Assembly: GCF_025244705.1 (NCBI RefSeq)
Contig: NZ_CP104207.1
Location: 3,534,001-3,598,000, forward strand
DNA length: 64,000 nt
DNA from: Sphingopyxis sp. PET50
Lineage (GTDB): Bacteria > Pseudomonadota > Alphaproteobacteria > Sphingomonadales > Sphingomonadaceae
Direction: 5' to 3'
The position numbers and the translations under genes are program-made. Below, one piece after another: positions 1 to 8,274 of the stretch. Under the pieces are notes generated by a model. It was not told where the DNA came from. It saw only the letters and a program-made list of their open reading frames with translations, and searched no databases. Position 1 is the stretch's first letter; the number at the start of each line of letters is the position of its first letter.

Positions 1-1
1 C

Positions 2-433
2 CGCGACCGGCTGGAGAAAATCCTCGGCGCGCGCGTCGTTGAGCCCGATGCGATCGCCAGTGTGGAGGCCGACATCTTCGCCCCCTGCGCGCTCGGCGGC
101 GCGCTGACCCCGGCGAGTGTCGCGGCGATGAAGGCGAAGCTCGTCTGCGGCGGCGCCAACAACCAGCTCGCTTCGCCCGAAGTCGCCGACCTGCTGCTGC
201 GGCGCGGCATCGCCTATGTCCCCGACTATGTCGCCAATGCCGGCGGCATCGTCAGCGTCACCGCCGAATATCTGGGCGAGAATCGCGCCCATGTCGTCGC
301 GCGCGTCGCGCAGATCGGCCCGCGCGTCGCGGCACTGCTCGAAGAAGCGGCCAGCTGCCGCCTGTCGCCCGCGCTGGTCGCCGACCGCATGGCCGAGCGC
401 ATCATCACCGGCGTCGACCGGGCCGCGGCTTGA
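2..433 (+). CDS. Glu/Leu/Phe/Val dehydrogenase, C-terminal part (cut by window edge)
   Basis: The reading frame enters open from the left edge and ends in TGA, giving about 143 C-terminal residues. The segments APCALGGAL, GGANNQLA and YVPDYVANAGGI are characteristic of the NAD-binding half of leucine/phenylalanine dehydrogenases, which oxidatively deaminate branched-chain or aromatic amino acids in the cytosol. The N-terminal catalytic half lies outside the window, so substrate preference cannot be judged; leucine dehydrogenase is the closest-looking family member. Codon use and GC content match the surrounding genes. Confidence 0.85.
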   Translation, partial: RDRLEKILGARVVEPDAIASVEADIFAPCALGGALTPASVAAMKAKLVCGGANNQLASPEVADLLLRRGIAYVPDYVANAGGIVSVTAEYLGENRAHVVARVAQIGPRVAALLEEAASCRLSPALVADRMAERIITGVDRAAA

Positions 434-529
434 GATAGCGCCGCCGCCCTCGCGACCGGGGACAAGGAGGACATCGAGGCCTCGCGAAGGTTCGAACCGC
501 AGTGAAAGGCGCCTCCCGCCGCTCCAGTC

Positions 530-660
530 TCAGGCGGAATCGATCAGGATAGCGCGAAAATTGTCCTCATTTGTTTGCGTCGGGCCGGTCGTGACCAGGT
601 TGCCGCCAAACCCCCCGACGAAGTCGGCCTGTGCTTCATAGGCCGCCATGATGGCGTGTG
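530..660 (-). pseudogene. remnant resembling a MOFRL/glycerate-2-kinase C-terminus
   Basis: Read on the minus strand, a frame ending at TGA (530-532) contains GGNLVTTGPTQTNENDF followed by RAILI. This strongly resembles the C-terminal signature of type-2 glycerate kinases (MOFRL domain, TGPTxTNvNDfRaiL). Only about 45 residues look family-like, and no kinase sequence is visible before it, so I read it as the leftover 3' end of a deleted gene. The rest of the 433-820 gap holds only the receptor promoter region and nothing else I can recognise. The family assignment rests on one short motif. Confidence 0.4.
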
Positions 661-716
661 CATTCGCCCCCCTTACCGCACCGCCAAGAATCAAACTCCT
701 ACGATCAACGATTATA

Positions 717-743
717 CTATACGAATAGAATTTTATTCGATAG
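717..743. promoter_or_regulatory. candidate palindromic operator upstream of TonB receptor
   Basis: An AT-rich inverted repeat, CTAT-A-CGAATA / GAATTT / TATTCG-ATAG, stands out in this GC-rich sequence about 80 bp before the receptor start. The ATAGAAT core recalls the palindrome at 8189-8204 in the divergent promoter of the same locus. It could be the operator of a GntR- or LacI-type regulator; no such regulator gene is inside the window. Confidence 0.4.
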
Positions 744-820
744 CATGATTACGCCGGGCGAAGACCCGAAGCGAGATTGGTTGACCCTCCCGCCAGCGGA
801 GGGAAGCAAGGGAGAGGGAA

Positions 821-3356
821 ATGCGCCTGCGAACACGGATTCTGCTATCGACCGCGCTGATGGGCCTCACGCCCGCCGCTTATGCGCAGACAAGTCCGAC
901 CGCGCCTGCGGACGACGAACCGGCTACCTATCGCAATGACGAAATCGTGGTGACAGCCCAGAAACGGAGCGAGAGCATCAATGATGTGGCATCGTCGGTC
1001 ACCGCCTTCACGGCCGAAGCGCGGCAGAAGATCGGTATCGATGGCCTGTCCGATTTCGCCAAATTCACCCCAGGCCTGTCCTATGATGCCGGCGCGGATC
1101 GCGTCTTCCTGCGCGGTATCGGGCGTCAGACCAACACTGCGGGCAGCGATCCGGGGGTCGCGACCTATGTCGATGGCATCTACGATTCGAGCACCGTCGG
1201 CCTCTCCAACAGCGACTTTTTCATCGAGCGCGTCGAGGTTCTTCGCGGTCCGCAAGGCACGCTTTACGGGCGCAACTCGATCGGCGGAGCGCTCAATGCG
1301 ATTTCGAGGCGGCCGTCCGACACGCTGACGATCGAGGGGCGTGGGACCTATGGGAATTACGACGCCTACGTCCTCGAGGGTGCGATCTCCGGCCCGGTGA
1401 CGGGCGGCCTGCGCGCGCGTCTCGCCGCTAGCTGGAGCGATCAGAATAAAGGCTATTTCCGCAATATAGCCGGCGGCCCGAGCGAGGGCGGCGTCGGCAA
1501 CAACCTCTATGTCGAAGGGCAGGTCGAGGCCGACCTCGGCCCCGACGCCACGCTCTGGCTGAAGGCTTTCACAGGGCGCTCGACGAGCAGGCCGCGGTCG
1601 GCGAATTTCCTGACTCCCTATGATTATGAACCCTATTCGGACGTCGTTCCGGGCGCGGCCTTTGGCTATCTGCTTCCGGGCTATCAAGCGCTCGGTACCG
1701 CCACCGCCAACCCCGGCGCCGACAATCCGCGCGAGTTCAGCACCGACACAGTCTCGCGTTCGCGCCTGCGCGGAAACTTCGGCGGTTCGGCGCAGCTCGA
1801 TGTTCGCCTCGACCCCTTCGATATCCGCATTCTTGGCGGCTATCGCGAATATCGCTTCGACAGCACCGCCGATCTCGATAACACGGCGATGCGCGCCTAT
1901 GATTTCCCGCTGTCGCCTGGCGCCGTCTGTGGCTTCATCCCCGGTTGTACGCCGCTGCGCGTCCAGCCCTCATCGACGTTCAACTATCTCGAAGACCGCT
2001 CGTACGGCAGCGCGGAGATCAACTTCCTGTCCAAGGGCACCGGCAATCTGAACTGGATCGCCGGCCTCTATTATTTTGCCGAGGAGTTGAAACAGGAATC
2101 GCGCTTCACCGCCGAGGATCAACCGCAGATGCGTGCGCCGGCGAACGGCCCGGCCAACCCGGGCGGTGATTTCGTCTATGCCGGGACGCGCCTGAAGATG
2201 TCGTCCTATGCCGCGTTCGGCCAGATCGACTGGGATGTCACCGAAACGCTGCGCCTGACCGGCGGCCTTCGCTACACCTATGACGAGAAACAGGCGATCG
2301 AAGGATTTCGCGTCGTGTGCCTTGGTTGCGCGCCCGACACGTCGCCCGATCAGCTCGGCTCCTTCACGCTCGACCATCGACATCACGAGCAGCGCATCCT
2401 CGCTTTTGCCGGCCCCTGGCGTTCAAGGGACAGTCACCTTCGATCCCGTGACCGGCCGCGCCCGCCGGGTCCTGCAGGGCGGCTGGTCGGCCGTGACCGG
2501 CACCGCCGGCATCCAGTGGCGCCCTGACGGCGATACGCTCGTTTATGGCAGCTATGGCCGCGGCTACAAGGCGGGCGGTTTCAACGCGGGCGGCATCAGC
2601 GCCTTTCCCGAAACCGATTCCGAGCATGTCGACGCCTTCGAAGTCGGCGTCAAAAAGGGGCTCGGGCCACTCCAGCTCAATGTCGCGGGTTATTATTACA
2701 AATATGAAAATCTCCAGATCCCGCTCGTGGTGCCGCAGGCGGCAGGGGTCGATCTCACTGAATTTTTCAATCTCGAAGATTCGCGCTCTTATGGCGTCGA
2801 AGCCGAGGCGCAATGGCGCGTTGCCAGCGGTCTCAATCTGCTGCTGAACTATAGCTATGCCGATTCGGAGATCAGATCGTCCTGCTGCTTCATCGATATT
2901 GCAGACCCGATGGCGACGCAGCCCGGCGCCCAGCCTTCGGGCGCGCCGCTGCCCGGCGGCCGCCAGCCCCAAAGCCTCGATGGCGAACGCCTGCCGCACC
3001 TGCCGCGGCACAAGATCACGGCCAATGCCAATTACACCGTCGACCTCGGCCCGGGCAGCCTCACCTTGTCTGCGACCTACACATGGCGCGACAAAATGTA
3101 TGGCAGCGTGTTCAACCGCTATTATACCGAGCTGCCGTCGAGCGAACAGGTCGATGCCCGCCTGCTTTGGACGGGTCGCGATGACCGCTACCGTGTGACG
3201 CTGTTCGTCAAGAATCTGTTCGACAAGACCGACTTCGACGGCCTCTCGGACTTCGACGTCTATGGCTTGCCGCTTGATCCCGCCTTTTCGGTGGAACGCA
3301 AGACCAATATGCTGCCGCCGCGAACCTATGGGGTGCAGTTCCAGTTCAAGATCTAG
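821..3356 (+). CDS. TonB-dependent outer-membrane receptor (frameshifted)
   Basis: This is an outer-membrane beta-barrel of about 845 residues that would import a large substrate using TonB energy. It starts at ATG 821 after GGAGAGGGAA and has a signal peptide ending near AYAQ. A TonB-box-like stretch (DEIVVTAQKR, about residue 42) and a plug domain (ERVEVLRGPQGTLYGRNSIGG) follow, and the barrel ends in an aromatic-rich YGVQFQFKI. Around 2375-2390 the frame must shift by one base: the first frame runs to ...GSFTLD and the continuation, IDITSSASS, is in another frame, consistent with one extra C in GACATC. The neighbours are sugar-type enzymes and a GH2 glycosidase, which suggests a glycan or glycoside ligand (inference). 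Confidence 0.85.
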
Positions 3357-3370
3357 CTCGGGAGCCAGCA

Positions 3371-3401
3371 GGGAGCCGATCCAGCGGACCGGCTCCCTTT
3401 T
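3371..3401 (+). terminator. rho-independent terminator of TonB receptor gene
   Basis: GGGAGCCG and CGGCTCCC form an 8-bp stem around an 11-nt loop, followed by TTTT, 15 bp after the receptor stop codon. It lies between convergent genes. Confidence 0.75.
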
Positions 3402-3440
3402 GCCGAGACGACCGATCGTGTCTGATTTTCGCGCCGGAAC

Positions 3441-4229
3441 TCATGCATCCTTCAGCCAGCGCTTCAACCGCGCCAGCCCGTTGAGGTTCAGGCGCAACGC
3501 CTGTTCGGCATCGACCGTCTCCTGATGGTTGATGAGACCCAGCGGACCGGCATACCCTCCGCGGAGCAGGGTCAGCAGCATGTCGAATTCATGATCGCCG
3601 CTACCGAAGGGCAGTGTCTTCGGGCCTCCGACGCGCATGCCGTTGAGGTTCACCGCATGCAGATACGGCAGCATCGCCGCGGCATGGTCCGCGAAGTCGG
3701 CGATATGCGCGTGCCCGTGACGGAAATTATAGACGATGCCCAGGTTCGCGCGCGCAGCCTCCTTCACGATCGCCGCCTGCGAAGCCGGCTCCCCGAACCA
3801 GCCGCCATGATTGTACAGGGCGACGCTGCATCCTACATCCGCGGCGCGGTCGGCCATCTCCGCCATCGCCTCCACCGTATGCGCCAGCCTTTTCGACGCC
3901 CCCCATATGTCATAGTCGGGCGGCGCCATCAGTGTGACCCAAAGGGGTATGCCGAGTTCGTTGCGCGCGACGAAGTCAAAAATGATCGCCAGATGGGCGT
4001 CGGTCGCTGCGGCGTCAGACTGGCTAAGCGCCCAAAGCGCGCTCATCTCGAGTCCCTCGCCGCGCAAAGCCGCGACCTCGAGGTCCATATGGTCGAGGTC
4101 CTTGTATCGCCAGTCATAGGCGAGCCGCTTTATCCCCAGCTTCCGCAGCATCGCCGCGCGCTCTGACGGGCTACGCTGCGCGCTGTCGTAGGGCACGATG
4201 CACCAGGCCTGCAGCGGTGCATTTTTCAA
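3441..4229 (-). CDS. sugar phosphate isomerase/epimerase-like TIM-barrel protein
   Basis: This 262-residue protein belongs to the xylose-isomerase-like (AP-endonuclease-2) TIM-barrel group, which contains hydroxypyruvate isomerase, IolE/IolI and tagatose epimerases. Visible barrel segments include LYNHGGWFGE (metal-ligand His region), IVYNFRHGH, LHAVNLNGM and GPLGLINHQE. A TTG start is used because the frame has no suitable ATG; it lies 21 nt after the upstream SDR stop. It is the last gene of a four-gene operon with a TPP enzyme, Gfo/Idh and SDR, so it probably rearranges a sugar or keto-acid intermediate of one pathway. The exact substrate is unknown. Confidence 0.75.
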   Translation of the reverse strand: MKNAPLQAWCIVPYDSAQRSPSERAAMLRKLGIKRLAYDWRYKDLDHMDLEVAALRGEGLEMSALWALSQSDAAATDAHLAIIFDFVARNELGIPLWVTLMAPPDYDIWGASKRLAHTVEAMAEMADRAADVGCSVALYNHGGWFGEPASQAAIVKEAARANLGIVYNFRHGHAHIADFADHAAAMLPYLHAVNLNGMRVGGPKTLPFGSGDHEFDMLLTLLRGGYAGPLGLINHQETVDAEQALRLNLNGLARLKRWLKDA

Positions 4230-4250
4230 TTGCCCGGCAAGTGCCGGCTG

Positions 4251-5145
4251 TCACCGCTTCGTGCGCTCCGCATCCCGGCGTTGACCGCCGGTCCCGATCG
4301 ACAGTCCGCCGTCGACGACGATCGCCTGCCCCGTCACGAAGCTGCTTTCGTCCGACGCGAGCCAGAGGATGGCATTGGCGATATCGTCGGGCTGGCTAGG
4401 CACGCGGAATGGGCTGAGCCTGATCGAAGGCGGCGGAAATGGACTCCGCCGTCAGTTCGAGGCCGATCAACGGATTCTCGTAGATCAGCGGCGTCACGAT
4501 CCCGCCGGGGCATACGCTGTTGACGCGGATGAAGGACGCGGCTCCCTCGATCGCAGCGACGCGGCTCATCTGCAGGACGCCGGCCTTGGCAGCGCCATAA
4601 GTCGTCTGTCCGGCCATGCCGACGAGAGCGGAGATCGAAGAGGTGGTGACGATCGACCCGCCGCCACGCGCCTTCAGATGCGGAAAGGCGAGCTTGATAC
4701 CCAGCCAGGGTCCACGCAGATTGACCCCGATCATCCGATCGAAGATTGCATCCGACGTCTTTTCGAGAGCGCCTTCGGGACCCCCGACCCCGGCATTGTT
4801 GACCAGGATGTCGAGCCCGCCGAATTCGTCGACCGCCCGGCCGATCACGGCGCCAAGCGATGCTTCGTCGGTGACGTCGGCGGGCATGAAGATCGCCGCA
4901 GGGCCAAGCCGCTCGGCGATCGCGGCGCCGTCGTTCGGCCCGCCCGCCGCCCGCTTGCTATGGTGCAGACGTGCGGCCTCTTCGCCCAGGCGGACCACCA
5001 TTTCGCGGCCCGCCTCGGGTGCGAGATCGCAAAAGACCAGACGCGCGCCTTCAGCCACGAAGCGTTCGACCACCGCCAGGCCAATTCCCGATGCGCCGCC
5101 CGTCACGACCGCCACCTTGTCCCGCAGACGCCCGACCCTGGTCAT
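4251..5145 (-). CDS. SDR-family NAD(P)-dependent oxidoreductase (frameshifted near 3' end)
   Basis: A classical short-chain dehydrogenase of about 297 residues. It shows the cofactor motif TGGASGIG (15-22), the NNAG motif (116-119) and catalytic Ser about 170 / Tyr183 / Lys187 in TTYGAAKAG. The open frame stops early at TAG near 4400, but the other frame continues with the expected C-terminus ([20 protein letters not shown], then IVVDGGLS). One extra T in GCCAGC restores it, so the break is probably a sequence error. It starts 25 nt after the Gfo/Idh stop. It would oxidise or reduce a hydroxyl/keto group of the sugar intermediate handled by this operon. Confidence 0.85.
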
Positions 5146-5170
5146 TCGTCGATCTCCTGAAATTCCCTGG

Positions 5171-6317
5171 TCATAGCGGCAGCGGCCTCGGCGCGCGCGA
5201 TTCGACCTCGACCGCGCGGCCCTCGCGCGCCGAAACCTCGATCGCCAGGATTACCTCGAGTATGTGGAGCGCGAGTTCGGCGCTCGCACGCGGGGCGCGG
5301 CCCTCGGCGATCGCCAGCGCCATGTCGGCGACCCCCAGGCCGCGCGGACCGCCGAGCGGCGCGAACCCCATATCGACTTCGTCTTCGTCCGCCTGGCCGG
5401 GCACATCCTGCCATTCGCCGTCGCGCACGCTGTACCGGGCCTTTTCGGCCTGCAGATATCCGCCGATGAAGAAATTGGCATCGGGGCTGATCAGGCTGCC
5501 TTCGGTGCCATAGATTTCCATCGTCGAGCGACGATGCTTCCATACGTCCCACGACATGGTGAAGGCGACATTCGCTCCGCTCTCCATCAGCAGCGCGCCA
5601 TTCACGCTGGTCGCGACGTCGACCGGAATCTCGCGGAGTGGGCCCGGTCGAGCTGGTGACGCGGCGGGTCGCAAACGGCATGGAGGCGAAAGCGATGACC
5701 CGCGCGATCGGACCGAGCAGATTGAGGAGTTGCGTCAGATAATAGGGCGCGACGTCGAGCATCGGACCACCGCCCCGACGATAGAAAAATTCGGGGGTCG
5801 GGTGCCAATGCTCCATCCCGTGCGAGGCCATCGCCACCGATCCGCCGACCGGACGGCCGATCAGCCCCGTATCGATCGCGCGCCGCGCCGCCTGGTGCGG
5901 GCGGCCGAACCAGGTATCGGGCGCGCTACCGAGCACAAGGCCGCGCGCCTTTGCGAGCGCGATCAGGTCGCGCGCCTCGCCCAGCCTATGGGTCAGAGGC
6001 TTTTCATTGTAGAGATGCTTGCCCGCTTCGAGCACCCGGCGCCCGATTTCATGGTGGACCAGCGGCGGGGTCAGATTCACGACAATATCGATCTCCGGGT
6101 CGGCGAGCAGCTCGTCGATCGACATGGCCACCCCGCCATACAGCGCCGCCTGCGCCGCATTGGTCGCGGCGTTCCGGCCCGAACAGGCCTTGAGATCGAG
6201 CAGCGAGGACTGGTTGATCGTCCGCAGATAGACATGGCTGATATTGCCGCAGCCGATCACGCCGACGACCGCGGGACGCGTCAGCGCACCTGCAGCCTCG
6301 ATAAGGGCAAAACTCAT
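5171..6317 (-). CDS. Gfo/Idh/MocA-family oxidoreductase (frameshifted)
   Basis: An NAD(P)-dependent sugar/inositol-type dehydrogenase of about 381 residues. The Rossmann motif VIGCGNISH is at residues 20-28, the family motif NEKP at 104-107 and the C-terminal domain starts near GGGPMLDVAPYY. The reading frame breaks at about 5650: the first frame reaches RRVTSSTGP and a second frame continues LREIPVDVATSVNGALL to the stop at 5171. One extra base (an A before CTCCGC) explains it. It lies 9 nt after the TPP-enzyme stop, so the genes are almost certainly co-transcribed. Family members oxidise a ring hydroxyl of a sugar or inositol; the substrate here is not evident. Confidence 0.85.
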
Positions 6318-6326
6318 CGCGGCACC

Positions 6327-8102
6327 TTATTCGACATTGTCGTAATAGGGCATGACGACCTTTTCGCTTTCGCCTTTTGCCGGGGCGAGGTCGGCCGCAG
6401 GGGACGCTTTGGGCTTCTCGCCCGGCTTGATGCCGACCATGTTCATCGTCACGGGGTTGATGATCGCGCCGTCGATGCGGACGTTGATGCAGCTTGGCGT
6501 CCCGCCTTCGGCCGCGGCCTTCATCGCGGCACCGATCTGTTCGATCGTGTCCGCGCGCCTGCCCTTGCCGCCGAATGCTTCGGCAACCTTTTCATATGCG
6601 CTGTCGGCGAGTTCGACGATCGACCGCTTGTCCTTGCCATAGATCAGGTCCTGACCGTTCTGGGACATGCCCCAGCAGGCGTTGTTGAGGACGATCATGT
6701 GGACATTGAGGCAGTGCCGCACCATCGTGTCGAATTCCTGGATATGGAAGCCGACACCGCCGTCGCCCGCGAACAGGAAGACCGGACGATCGGGAAAGGC
6801 CCGGGCGGCGCCGATCGCGAAACCCTGCCCCACCCCCAATGTGCCGAGATAGCCGGTGATGTGGAACGAGCCGGTGCCGCGGGGCCGGATATGATCGCGC
6901 ACCCAGACCGAGGATTCGCCGCCGTCGCAGACGATCACCGCATCCCCGGGTAGCGCATCGGCAAGCGCCTTGCACGCATGGAAGGGGTGAAGCAGGCCCG
7001 CTTCGCCGGTCACCGGCGCGTCGAGCCATTGCCGGCCCGGAAGGGTGCGCGCGCCCTTCAGCGTTGCCGCCCATTCGCCGCGGTCGGGCCAGTCGCGGTT
7101 CTCCGCAGCTTCGATCAGCGCAAGCAGGGTCTCACGGCAGTCGGCCATGATCGAAAGGTCGATCGGCCCTCCGCGCCCCGGCTCGGTGCCGTCGATGTCG
7201 ACCTGCACCACCTGCGCACCCGCGGGAACGATGCCATAGCGGCCGCCCGTAAAAAGCCCGATGCGCTGACCGAGCAGCACAACGAGATCGGCGGGCGCAC
7301 CCATCGCTGCGGCGACGGGGACGCTCACCATGCTGCCGCCATACAGGGCATGGTCCTGCGGCATCAGCCCCTCGCCCTTCACGCCGGTGGTGACCGGCAC
7401 GCCTGTCCTTTCGGCGAAGGCGACGAGCGCTTCGGCGCTGCGCGACAGCGTCGCGCCGCCGCCGGCGATGACGACGGGGCGCTCCGCCTTCGACAGGAGG
7501 CCGATCAGCGCGTCGATCTGCCTGGCGCTCGGCGCGGGGCCGCCGTCGGTCAGCGCGAAATTGCCGAGTTCCTCGATCCGCGGCGGCGCCTTGATCGGCG
7601 TGAACATCACTTCGATCGGGATTTCGAGCAGCACCGGCCCCGGCGTGCCGGTCATCGCGCGGCGGATCGCCTGTTCGACGACCTCGGGAATGCGCGCGCC
7701 GTTGCCGATGCGATAGGCCCATTTGGTGACGTGACTCGCCGCGGCGATCTGGTCGATCCCGCCCTGCAGCGTGTTGAGGTCGCCCTCGCGCGTCGATGGC
7801 GCTCCGACGACGAACAGCACCGGCATGCGGTCGAGATAGGCGTTGGCGAGCGCGGTATAGGCGTTGGTGAAACCGGGTCCGGCGGTCAGTACCGCAACGC
7901 CGATCCTGCCCGTCGCGCGTGCATAGGCCTCGGCAGCGTGACCCGCCGAAGCTTCGTGCCGGGTGTCGGTCAGACGAATGCCGTGGTCGGCGCAGGCGAT
8001 CAGAAAGGCGTCGAGATGGCCGCCGTGCAGCGAGAAGACGTCCTCGACCCCCGCGGCCTGCAAAGTGCGGGCGAGCAGCGCGCCCCCGGTGATCTGGTTC
8101 AT
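6327..8102 (-). CDS. thiamine pyrophosphate-dependent enzyme, acetolactate-synthase-like
   Basis: A 591-residue protein with the three-domain TPP fold. The N-terminal domain has the proton-relay glutamate E50 in RHEASAGHAAEAYAR, a central domain follows, and the C-terminal cofactor motif GDGG starts at about 446 with NN at about 474. I start at ATG 8102 because it is preceded by GAGGGAGAAGATC; the frame also extends upstream without a better ribosome site. It resembles acetolactate synthase, glyoxylate carboligase and IolD relatives but is not clearly any of them. As first gene of an operon with Gfo/Idh, SDR and a TIM-barrel isomerase, it probably cleaves or ligates a 2-keto acid or ketose (inference). 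Confidence 0.8.
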   Translation of the reverse strand: MNQITGGALLARTLQAAGVEDVFSLHGGHLDAFLIACADHGIRLTDTRHEASAGHAAEAYARATGRIGVAVLTAGPGFTNAYTALANAYLDRMPVLFVVGAPSTREGDLNTLQGGIDQIAAASHVTKWAYRIGNGARIPEVVEQAIRRAMTGTPGPVLLEIPIEVMFTPIKAPPRIEELGNFALTDGGPAPSARQIDALIGLLSKAERPVVIAGGGATLSRSAEALVAFAERTGVPVTTGVKGEGLMPQDHALYGGSMVSVPVAAAMGAPADLVVLLGQRIGLFTGGRYGIVPAGAQVVQVDIDGTEPGRGGPIDLSIMADCRETLLALIEAAENRDWPDRGEWAATLKGARTLPGRQWLDAPVTGEAGLLHPFHACKALADALPGDAVIVCDGGESSVWVRDHIRPRGTGSFHITGYLGTLGVGQGFAIGAARAFPDRPVFLFAGDGGVGFHIQEFDTMVRHCLNVHMIVLNNACWGMSQNGQDLIYGKDKRSIVELADSAYEKVAEAFGGKGRRADTIEQIGAAMKAAAEGGTPSCINVRIDGAIINPVTMNMVGIKPGEKPKASPAADLAPAKGESEKVVMPYYDNVE

Positions 8103-8188
8103 GATCTTCTCCCTCGATCTTGATTGCGGGGTGCCAGGCGCCGCCGCAGGGCCGTTTTCGACTGCCACAATAGCAGTTGATATACAAT

Positions 8189-8204
8189 CATAGAATAATC
8201 TATG
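8189..8204. promoter_or_regulatory. palindromic operator candidate in divergent promoter
   Basis: CATAGA-ATAA-TCTATG is a perfect 6-bp inverted repeat in a short AT-rich stretch between the divergent TPP-enzyme and mannosidase genes. Its core resembles the palindrome at 717-743. It is well placed to control both transcripts. Confidence 0.45.
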
Positions 8205-8274
8205 TGAGATGATAATGGGCTCGGGGCACTCCGGTCCGAATTTGCCCGGGCCGCGATGGGCAGGAGGATATCGG

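Noticed and set aside
487-505. GGTTCGAACC resembling a tRNA T-loop
   Set aside because: The flanking bases do not form a 5-bp T stem and no acceptor, D or anticodon arm can be drawn around it.
3441-4229. Specific naming of the TIM-barrel protein as hydroxypyruvate isomerase or IolE
   Set aside because: The sequence shows only the general fold; no residue pattern decides the substrate.
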